This document shows, one piece after another, positions 1-5,948 of a DNA stretch of 7,577 bases. Position 1 is the stretch's first letter. Each line of letters starts with the position of its first letter. The DNA lies in assembly GCA_937915565.1 (NCBI GenBank), contig CALDMH010000113.1, forward strand, positions 1-7,577, in the 5' to 3' direction. A model generated the notes under the pieces. That model was not told the origin of the DNA. It did not search any database and was given only the letters and a program-made list of their open reading frames with translations. Position numbers and translations under genes: made by a program. Source of the DNA: an uncultured Clostridia bacterium (GTDB lineage: Bacteria; Bacillota; Clostridia; Christensenellales; Borkfalkiaceae).

Positions 1-494
1 CTCAGCTCGGAACGAAGTACACTAAATCTATGAATATGACTTACGTCGACAGCGACGGAACGAGAAAGAATCCTATAATGGGTTGTTACGGAATAGGCGT
101 AGGAAGGCTTTGCGCTACGATTTGCGAGGAGCAGCACGACGCTTACGGGCCGATTTGGCCTATGCCCATCGCTCCGTGGCAGGTTGAAATTTGCTGCTTG
201 CAATCGGAAGATAAAACCGTGAAAGGCGTTTCGGACGATTTATACGAGAAGCTTTCAAACGAGGGCGTTGAAGTTCTTTACGACGACAGAGATATAAGAG
301 CGGGCGCTATGTTTGCCGACGCCGATTTGTTCGGTATTCCGATAAGAGTCGTTATCAGCCAAAAGACTTGCGATAAGGGCGTTGCGGAAATAAGTTACAG
401 GGATAAATCTTTCAAGGGCGAAGTTGAGATTTCAAAAGCCGTTGAGGATATTAAAAACAGAATAAGCGAGATAATGGCGCGTTACAAGGTTTAA
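1..494 (+). CDS. proS: Prolyl-tRNA synthetase, C-terminal part (5' end lies outside the window)
   Basis: Cytoplasmic class II aminoacyl-tRNA synthetase that charges tRNA-Pro with proline using ATP. About 164 residues are present; the frame is set by codons starting at base 3, so no start codon is visible. The fragment opens with QLGTKYTKSM, a segment typical of bacterial-type ProS just before motif 3. Motif 3 follows as GCYGIGVGR (about bases 78-104), whose arginine contacts ATP in class II enzymes. IWPMPIAPWQVEI then leads into the anticodon-binding domain, recognisable by VLYDDRDIRAG and MFADADLFGIPIRVV. Bacterial-type ProS is usually about 570 residues, so roughly the last 30% is here. It ends normally in TAA, and the next gene starts 35 bp downstream with no terminator visible between them. 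Family assignment is secure from sequence; only completeness of the upstream part is unknown. Confidence 0.96.
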   Translation, partial: QLGTKYTKSMNMTYVDSDGTRKNPIMGCYGIGVGRLCATICEEQHDAYGPIWPMPIAPWQVEICCLQSEDKTVKGVSDDLYEKLSNEGVEVLYDDRDIRAGAMFADADLFGIPIRVVISQKTCDKGVAEISYRDKSFKGEVEISKAVEDIKNRISEIMARYKV

Positions 495-529
495 TTGCGC
501 GCTTTTATCGGCGTTATTAAGTTCGATAA

Positions 530-1663
530 ATGTTTAAAATGATGGAACAAAGATTTGAAACGCCTCGCCCCAAGCCGAGGCGAGCATATAATCCTAACAG
601 GTTCAACGCGTTGGACAGCGGAATCGTTTTTGCGATAATCCTCGTTATGTTTTACGGCGTATCGTTTGCAGTGAGCAAACTTTTCGGAACGCAACTCAGA
701 GCGTTGTATCAATACGACGTTTACGCGTATATGATTGTGAGCCTGCTCGTTTCGCAGTTGACGGTTTTTTTGGTCGCGGCGGTTTATTCGCTCGTTAGAA
801 AAACCAATCCGTTTTGCGGGGGAGGCTACGTCGCGAAGGTTGACGGGGTGCAGATATTGATGTCTTTTATTCTCATAATGGGAATAATGATGACGTTATA
901 TCATTCTCACCTTCAATTCGGCGCGGACGCGGAAAAGATTCTCGGCGAGGGGTTTACTCCGGATAATAATTTAAGTCCGTTTTCGGGAATTTTTGCACTT
1001 ATATATATTGCAATCAGCGTTTTGTGCCCTGCGATTTTTGAGGAAATGCTTTTCCGCGGAATAATTATGAGAGGCCTCGAACAACTCGGAAGCGTTGCGG
1101 CGATAGTTTTGTCGTCGGTTGCGTTTGCGCTTATGCACGGTAATTTTTCGCAACTTATTTTGCAGTTCTTCGGCGGCCTTGCGATAGCCTCGGTGGTAAC
1201 CTTAACGGGAAACTTCCTTCTCGGCTCGCTTATGCACGGTTTTAACAACCTTTTCGCTATTTTTTACGGGATTTTGATACAAAATTTAGACGAAAGCTTC
1301 GTTGGCGGATATTTACAGGCGGCAACGGACGCCTCGCTGATTTTGATAGGCGTTGCGTTTCTGACGATAAGCGGAATTTATTTTATCAAGCTTGCTTTTG
1401 AAAAGCAAAAGAGAGAACTTCAAGGCAAGCCGCTCGTCGGGAAATTTGACGACGTCAGGTTCTATGAAGAAGTCGAAAACGGCGAAACGAAACTCGTTCC
1501 GCATTACGTTAAGCCCGAAACGGTCGGGTTTGGCGAAGATGACGAAAGACTTTTCAAAATCGAGGGAAAATATAGAAAAATCAACAAAAAAGCTCCGATT
1601 GCGGCTTCGTATATCGTTTTCGGGGCGGGCATACTACTCGCTATAATTCTTATTTTTATTTGA
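530..1663 (+). CDS. CPBP-family intramembrane metalloprotease (CAAX/Abi-like)
   Basis: Multi-pass membrane protein of 377 residues with the CPBP/Abi signature: EEMLFRG at 171-177 (E171, E172, R176), FALMH at 199-203 (H203) and HGFNN at 236-240 (H236, N240). These are the expected glutamates, histidines and Asn of the metal-dependent intramembrane protease core. Hydrophobic segments lie near residues 31-52, 64-88, 107-127, 152-170, 189-225, 231-250 and 268-290. A charged stretch (about 291-355) then precedes a last hydrophobic helix (357-377), an extension beyond the usual core. The N-terminus is basic and proline-rich. An in-frame TAA sits directly before the ATG at 530, so the gene cannot start earlier; ATGs at 539 and 542 are alternatives, and none has a clear Shine-Dalgarno. 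Known family members include prenyl-protein processing enzymes and bacteriocin-immunity proteins; the substrate here cannot be told. The next gene begins 8 bp downstream. Confidence 0.88.
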   Translation: MFKMMEQRFETPRPKPRRAYNPNRFNALDSGIVFAIILVMFYGVSFAVSKLFGTQLRALYQYDVYAYMIVSLLVSQLTVFLVAAVYSLVRKTNPFCGGGYVAKVDGVQILMSFILIMGIMMTLYHSHLQFGADAEKILGEGFTPDNNLSPFSGIFALIYIAISVLCPAIFEEMLFRGIIMRGLEQLGSVAAIVLSSVAFALMHGNFSQLILQFFGGLAIASVVTLTGNFLLGSLMHGFNNLFAIFYGILIQNLDESFVGGYLQAATDASLILIGVAFLTISGIYFIKLAFEKQKRELQGKPLVGKFDDVRFYEEVENGETKLVPHYVKPETVGFGEDDERLFKIEGKYRKINKKAPIAASYIVFGAGILLAIILIFI

Positions 1664-1671
1664 GGTAAACA

Positions 1672-2664
1672 ATGATATATTCGTTTTTGCAAATAATCTT
1701 TTCTTTATCGGAAGAGATTTATATCTCGATGGAGGAATACGAGCAAGGCACGGGCGTAAGAATCGGATACGACGGAATAATGTCGCTTTTGGGCGGTTAT
1801 TTGGGTTTCGTTTTGCTTATGTTCATTGCGTATTACGTTTTAAGGTCGATAGGCTTATACAAAATGGCAAAAAACCGCGGATTTTCAAATCCTAAACTTT
1901 GTTTCGTTCCGTTTTACGCGTTGTTTATGGTTTCAAAACTTCGCTCGGAAGGCGAAGCCTTGAAAAAGCACGGGCTTTACCCGATATTTGCCGTTTCGGC
2001 ATTAGGTTTGTTCGTGGCTTTATCCGCTTTTATCGACGGATTTTTCTCGATAAGAATTTTGATTCAACTTACCAGAGCCGAGCGCGAAGTTGCGGGGAGC
2101 GGCATTTTAACCGCGGAAATGTTTACGTTTTACGATAAACTTGCCGACGTTCTTTCCGAACTTATGAGTATATCAGAAGCGGCTTACTTCGTGTTCATCG
2201 CTATGCTTTATTGCGATTTATTCCGCACTTACGCGCCGATAAGAACAAAAACTCACCTTATTTTATCTATTCTTTTCGACGTTATAACGGGCTCTTCGCT
2301 TTTATACGGAGCGTTCACGCTTGCCCTTTCCAACCGTACCGCCGTCAATTTCGACGAGATTCTCGAAAAGAGAAAAATTTATTACGGTTACGGTAACCCG
2401 TACGCAGGCAAGAATTTTAATAACGATGAAAATCGCAGGCAAGAGGATAGCGGCGACGACCCGTTTGCGGATTTTTCCGATAACGCTAAAAGCGGCTCGG
2501 GCGACCCTTTCTCCGAGTTTTCGGACGGAAGCAATCACGGAGCGAACCATAACGATAACTCCGAGCCTTTCGATGATTTTTCAACCGATAAAACCGAAAA
2601 TTACGATAAAGGCGCGTCCGACGATGCGCGTAAAAACGACGACGATTCCGATTCGTTATTTTAA
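1672..2664 (+). CDS. Unassigned multi-pass membrane protein with acidic, low-complexity C-terminal tail
   Basis: I do not recognise a named family. The 330-residue product has hydrophobic segments near residues 37-60, 101-122, 167-181 and 193-218. A cytosolic-looking loop, GLYKMAKNRGFSNPKLCFVP (61-80), resembles a segment seen in uncharacterised Firmicutes membrane proteins. From about residue 222 the chain turns hydrophilic, with a Tyr/Gly linker (YYGYGNPY, 237-244) and then a tail rich in Asp, Ser, Asn and Glu ending in SDSLF. The tail carries three related motifs: DPFADFSD (263-270), DPFSEFSD (278-285) and EPFDDFST (298-305). It is probably disordered and may be a docking segment; that is inference. 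The start is supported by GAGG at 1662-1665, overlapping the stop of the protease gene, with a 5-6 nt spacer. The gap to mnmE is 3 bp, so co-translation is likely. The function is unknown. Confidence 0.85.
   Translation: MIYSFLQIIFSLSEEIYISMEEYEQGTGVRIGYDGIMSLLGGYLGFVLLMFIAYYVLRSIGLYKMAKNRGFSNPKLCFVPFYALFMVSKLRSEGEALKKHGLYPIFAVSALGLFVALSAFIDGFFSIRILIQLTRAEREVAGSGILTAEMFTFYDKLADVLSELMSISEAAYFVFIAMLYCDLFRTYAPIRTKTHLILSILFDVITGSSLLYGAFTLALSNRTAVNFDEILEKRKIYYGYGNPYAGKNFNNDENRRQEDSGDDPFADFSDNAKSGSGDPFSEFSDGSNHGANHNDNSEPFDDFSTDKTENYDKGASDDARKNDDDSDSLF
2458..2589 (+). repeat. Three copies of a DPF-x-(D/E)-FS peptide motif within the membrane-protein tail
   Basis: Codons 263-306 of the membrane protein contain DPFADFSD, DPFSEFSD and EPFDDFST, spaced 15 and 20 residues apart and separated by Ser/Gly/Asn-rich linkers. 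The peptide is better conserved than its surroundings and codon choice differs between copies, so this is repetition at protein level rather than a recent DNA duplication. A role as a short linear binding motif is inference. Confidence 0.7.
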
Positions 2665-2667
2665 GAT

Positions 2668-4005
2668 ATGGGTAAAACGATTGCGGCAATATCAACCGCT
2701 TCCGGGGTCGGCGGAGTTGCCATTATAAGAGTAAGCGGAGCAGACTCGCTCAAAATTGCAAAAAAAACGTTCCGACCGCTCGGAAAAACGCCCGTTGAAA
2801 ATTTCGAGCCGTATAAAATGTACGTCGGCGAAATCGACGGCGGCAGTTTTACCGATTTCGGAATGTGCGTTTTCTTCAAAGCTCCGAGAAGTTACACCGG
2901 AGAGGATATGGTTGAATTACATTGCCACGGCGGAATTGCCGTCACGCGCGGAATTTTAAAAAGGACGATAGAACTCGGCGCAGTTCCCGCAACGCGCGGC
3001 GAATTCACTAAAATTGCTTTTTTAAACGGGAAAATGAGCCTTTCCTCGTGCGAAGGTCTTATCGATATGATAAACAGCGAAAGCGTCGGCGAGGTTAAGG
3101 CGGGATATTATCTTTATAGAGAGAATCTTTGCAAAAAAGTAAAAAAATTGCAGGATAAACTCACTTACGCGCTCGCTTATATCGACGCGGGAATAGATTA
3201 TCCCGAAGAGGGCGTAACCGAGGATAATTACGACGTTATTCTCGAAGCTTTAAACGAGGTTAAATCGTCCGTTTCCGAAATGATTGGAAAATACGGCACG
3301 GGTAGAAAAATAAAGAACGGCGTTAAGGTGGCCATCTTGGGCAAGCCGAATGCGGGCAAAAGTTCGCTTTTAAATCGTCTTCTCGATTACGACAAAGCAA
3401 TCGTTTCGTCCGTAGCCGGCACTACGCGCGACGCCGTAGAAGGCGAAATTGACGTCGACGGCGTGAAATTTATCTTTTCGGACACTGCGGGAATCCGTGA
3501 AAGCGAAGACGAAATAGAAAACGCAGGCATTGAAAAGTCGATAAAAATTCTCAATTCGTCTGACGTTTGCGTGGTGGTTCTCGACGGCTCGCAAAAACCC
3601 GATTCGGACGATAAGAAAATTCTTGAAGACACGCTCGGAAAGGATAGAATTATAGTAATAAACAAAATCGATTTGGGCGTTGTTTGCGATATTAAAGGCG
3701 ACGTTTACGTTTCCGCAAAAAACGGCGAAGGAGTGGACGAACTTAAAAGTAAGTTACTTGAAAAGTCGTTTGGCGGAAAAATCGATTTAAATGCCGATTT
3801 TCTCACGGAAGAGAGGCATCTCGTCGCTCTTAAAGAAACGTTAAAATCTGTTGAAGACGCGATTGCCGGTTTTTCGGTGAACACGGCGGATTTATCTGCG
3901 ATAGATATTCACGCCGCGTGGCTTTCGCTCGGAAGAATCAGCGGAGAAACCGCCGACGAAGCAATCATAAGCGAAATATTCGATAAGTTTTGCGTAGGCA
4001 AATAA
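2668..4005 (+). CDS. mnmE: tRNA modification GTPase MnmE (TrmE)
   Basis: With MnmG, MnmE installs the carboxymethylaminomethyl (or aminomethyl) group at C5 of U34 in tRNAs reading two-family-box codons; it acts in the cytoplasm as a dimer. The 445 residues match the usual length of about 450. The N-terminal formyl-tetrahydrofolate-binding domain begins TIAAISTASGVGGVAIIRVSG (4-24) and includes YTGEDMVELHCHGG (76-89). The helical domain begins around GEFTKIAFLNGK (111-122). The inserted G domain has G1 GKPNAGKS (225-232), G2 TTRD (252-255), G3 DTAG (272-275), G4 NKID (332-335) and G5 SAK (349-351). The chain ends in FCVGK (441-445), the family's C-terminal motif with its conserved cysteine. 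The start lies 3 bp after the preceding stop with no clear Shine-Dalgarno, suggesting translational coupling. The usual neighbour mnmG is not in the window. Isoleucine at 116 replaces the arginine common in FTKRAFLNG. Confidence 0.97.
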   Translation: MGKTIAAISTASGVGGVAIIRVSGADSLKIAKKTFRPLGKTPVENFEPYKMYVGEIDGGSFTDFGMCVFFKAPRSYTGEDMVELHCHGGIAVTRGILKRTIELGAVPATRGEFTKIAFLNGKMSLSSCEGLIDMINSESVGEVKAGYYLYRENLCKKVKKLQDKLTYALAYIDAGIDYPEEGVTEDNYDVILEALNEVKSSVSEMIGKYGTGRKIKNGVKVAILGKPNAGKSSLLNRLLDYDKAIVSSVAGTTRDAVEGEIDVDGVKFIFSDTAGIRESEDEIENAGIEKSIKILNSSDVCVVVLDGSQKPDSDDKKILEDTLGKDRIIVINKIDLGVVCDIKGDVYVSAKNGEGVDELKSKLLEKSFGGKIDLNADFLTEERHLVALKETLKSVEDAIAGFSVNTADLSAIDIHAAWLSLGRISGETADEAIISEIFDKFCVGK

Positions 4006-4040
4006 AAGGACGAGTTTTTTGACGGTAATAAACTACAAAC

Positions 4041-4046
4041 AGGAGG
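4041..4046 (+). promoter_or_regulatory. Ribosome-binding site of the LysR-type regulator gene
   Basis: AGGAGG lies 6 nt before the ATG at 4053. It is the only full consensus Shine-Dalgarno in the window. It fixes the regulator's start and suggests independent translation, unlike the tightly coupled genes upstream. Confidence 0.85.
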
Positions 4047-4052
4047 ATAAAA

Positions 4053-4952
4053 ATGGTAGATTTAGATTTGTACAGGGTGTTTTATACGGTGGCTAAATGC
4101 GGAAGCTTAACGAAGGCCGCCGAAGAGTTATATATTTCCCAACCCGCCGTTTCGCAGGCTATCAAGCAACTGGAAACCCAGCTCGGCGGCAAGCTTTTCA
4201 ACAGGGTTAGCCGCGGAATGGAACTTACCGAAACGGGCGGCGTTCAGATGCTTGCGATTGTAGAGCAGGCTTTGAAAATGCTTGACGGCGCGGAAGACAG
4301 ATTTAAAGCGAGCCGTAATATTGCGACGGGTACTTTGAGGATAAGCGCGTCGGATACCAATATTACGCACTTTTTAATGAGATATATCAAAAAATACCAC
4401 GAACTTTATCCGAACGTTTCCATTATTCTCAAAAACAGCACGTCGAAGGAAACTATCGATTTAATCAAGCAAAACAAAGCCGACGTCGGACTTATCAATT
4501 TGCCCGTTTACGACAAAGACATTCTTCTTACGGGGCAAACGGGAGAGGTTGAAGATATTTTCGTTGCTTGCGATAAATATTCCAACCTGTTCGATAAGAC
4601 GATTGAACTTAAAGATTTGCCTAATTATCCCATTTTGATGCTTGACAACAACACGGCGACTTCAAAAGAAATTTACAATTTCCTTGAATCTCTCAATATT
4701 AAAATCACTCCCGAATTCGAGGTCGGAAGCGTTGAAATGCTCGTGGAAATGGCTAAAAACGGGCTCGGTATCGCGTGTATTCCGAGAAGATATATTTTGG
4801 ACGAACTTAAAAGGCACGAGCTTTTCGAGATAAAAACCAATCCGAAACTCCCGCTCAGAATGACGGGCGTCGTCGTGAGCAAAGAAGGCGCAGAACACTC
4901 TTACGCGCTTAAAGAATTTATAAGAATTCTTGATGACGACCAATACAGATAA
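4053..4952 (+). CDS. LysR-family transcriptional regulator
   Basis: DNA-binding regulator of 299 residues, the usual LysR length. The N-terminal winged helix-turn-helix is clear: LYRVFYTVAKCGSLTKAAEE (6-25) followed by LYISQPAVSQAIKQLETQLG (26-45), with the typical FNRVSRGMELTETG wing (49-62). A linker helix runs to about residue 90. The effector-binding (periplasmic-binding-protein type 2) domain starts at GTLRISAS (93-100) and includes a late VEMAKNGLGIACIPR segment. LysR proteins usually control a divergent neighbour, but here the upstream gene is co-directional mnmE (47 bp away) and the downstream gene is convergent, so the target cannot be read from context. No clear promoter is seen in the 47-bp gap, so the gene may be read through from mnmE. 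The ligand is unknown. The family call is firm and the specific role is not assignable. Confidence 0.95.
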   Translation: MVDLDLYRVFYTVAKCGSLTKAAEELYISQPAVSQAIKQLETQLGGKLFNRVSRGMELTETGGVQMLAIVEQALKMLDGAEDRFKASRNIATGTLRISASDTNITHFLMRYIKKYHELYPNVSIILKNSTSKETIDLIKQNKADVGLINLPVYDKDILLTGQTGEVEDIFVACDKYSNLFDKTIELKDLPNYPILMLDNNTATSKEIYNFLESLNIKITPEFEVGSVEMLVEMAKNGLGIACIPRRYILDELKRHELFEIKTNPKLPLRMTGVVVSKEGAEHSYALKEFIRILDDDQYR

Positions 4953-4969
4953 AAAATACGATATTAAAT

Positions 4970-5024
4970 TACGGCGTTGGCAACAAACGTTGCCGACGCC
5001 GTATTGTTTTTGCTTTTTATTTTT
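4970..5024. terminator. Intrinsic terminator between convergent genes, possibly bidirectional
   Basis: Bases 4971-4983 pair with 4990-5002 (13 bp with one G-U in RNA, extendable by a T-A pair at 4970/5003) around the 6-nt loop CAAACG. On the + strand the stem is followed by a T-rich run (5004-5024) interrupted by a few other bases, suiting termination of the LysR gene. On the - strand the stem is followed by AATTTAATATCG and then a T run complementary to 4951-4957, a weaker tract, so two-way use is plausible but less sure. The + strand T-tract overlaps the 3' end of the leftward ATPase gene, whose stop codon is at 5017-5019. Confidence 0.85.
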
Positions 5025-5946
5025 CGAGCCGTAAGTCAACGCCGTTTATTTCTATGCTGACTCCGTGTTTTTTATCGTTAAGTCTTGATAAAATTCTGTC
5101 GCCGTAACGGTCGAGAAGCTGTTCTTGCGAAAGGTTCGTCGTCACTATGTATGGCATATTTTTCGCAAGCCTTTCCGAAAGAATCATCAATAAATATTCG
5201 AGCGTTACGTTTTTATAAATCGGTTCTGCGCCGAGGTCGTCGATAACGAGCAGGTCGCATTCGGAAAGCAAAGAAAGGTAAAACGATTTATCGTAAACGG
5301 GAGCGGTGTGGTATTTCAAAAATACGGTGTCGAGCTCGCAGGCGGAAATGAACACCACGTTGAAATTCTTCTTCGTAAGTTCGTTTGCGATAGCTCCCGC
5401 CAGATGACTTTTCCCCGTGCCTACGCTGCCCGTTATCAAAACGTTTTTCGGGTTTTCGTCGAAGCGTTTGCAATAATCGGCGAATTTTGCGTAATATTTA
5501 TCGAGTTTGTTTGCTTTTAAAACTGCCGAAGCGGCGAATGAAGGGAAGGTTTTTTTTCCGATTCCGAGTTCTTCAAGGGTGATTTCCCGAGCAAGACTTA
5601 AAAAGCATTTGCATCTTTTCCCGTTTTGCAGTCTTCCCGTGTCGTTGCAGGCCTTGCAAAAATAATCGGGGTTAAGCATTTCGCGGGTAATCCCCGATTT
5701 TTTCATTGCCGATTCCATTTTTTCGTCGGCTTTTTTTATTGCGGAAAGCGCGGCGTCTTCGGCTTTTTTATCGCCCGAAAAGCGCGCTTTGGAATATTCG
5801 AATTTTGCCGCCGCACGAACTTTTTCCGCTTCGGAATATTCCGCGTCGGAAAAGAGAATTTCGGTGTATTTGTCCGCTCGGCTTTCGGCGATTTTCCGCC
5901 TTTCTTCGAGGGTTACGTTTATTTCTTTTATGAGTTGATTATCCAT
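5017..5946 (-). CDS. DnaC/DnaI-like AAA+ ATPase (putative replicative helicase loader)
   Basis: AAA+ ATPase of 309 residues in the DnaC/DnaI/IstB-like group; the likely job is loading the replicative helicase at origins or restart sites. The N-terminal half (1-90) is charged and probably helical. It is followed by a cysteine cluster FCKACNDTGR...RCKCF (C97, C100, C112, C114), a likely zinc site found in DnaI-type and related clostridial proteins. The ATPase core shows Walker A GSVGTGKS (173-180), Walker B DLLVIDD (231-237), sensor-1 TTN (269-271), and RYGDRILSRL (280-289), which supplies candidate arginine-finger and sensor residues. IstB of IS21 elements shares the core, but no transposase is nearby and the DnaD partner favours a replication role. 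The start is 2 bp after the stop of the DnaD gene, with no good Shine-Dalgarno of its own, so translation is probably coupled. Promoter and regulation are shared with the upstream gene. Confidence 0.9.
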   Translation of the reverse strand: MDNQLIKEINVTLEERRKIAESRADKYTEILFSDAEYSEAEKVRAAAKFEYSKARFSGDKKAEDAALSAIKKADEKMESAMKKSGITREMLNPDYFCKACNDTGRLQNGKRCKCFLSLAREITLEELGIGKKTFPSFAASAVLKANKLDKYYAKFADYCKRFDENPKNVLITGSVGTGKSHLAGAIANELTKKNFNVVFISACELDTVFLKYHTAPVYDKSFYLSLLSECDLLVIDDLGAEPIYKNVTLEYLLMILSERLAKNMPYIVTTNLSQEQLLDRYGDRILSRLNDKKHGVSIEINGVDLRLEK

Positions 5947-5948
5947 AT

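Noticed and set aside
2321..2728. Open frame of 135 codons on the + strand in another frame across the membrane-protein tail and the mnmE start
   Set aside because: It is Thr/Arg/Ile-rich with no recognisable domain and spans two well-supported genes; it arises from the Asp/Ser-rich codon bias of the tail.
4015..4024. T6 run plus TTGACG after mnmE, as a terminator or -35 box for the LysR gene
   Set aside because: No hairpin precedes the T run, and no -10 element lies 16-18 bp after TTGACG; the ribosome-binding site occupies that place.
5017..5946. IstB-type helper ATPase of an IS21-family transposon
   Set aside because: No IstA transposase or terminal inverted repeats in the window; the upstream partner is a DnaD-domain protein and the cysteine cluster fits DnaI/DnaC-type loaders.
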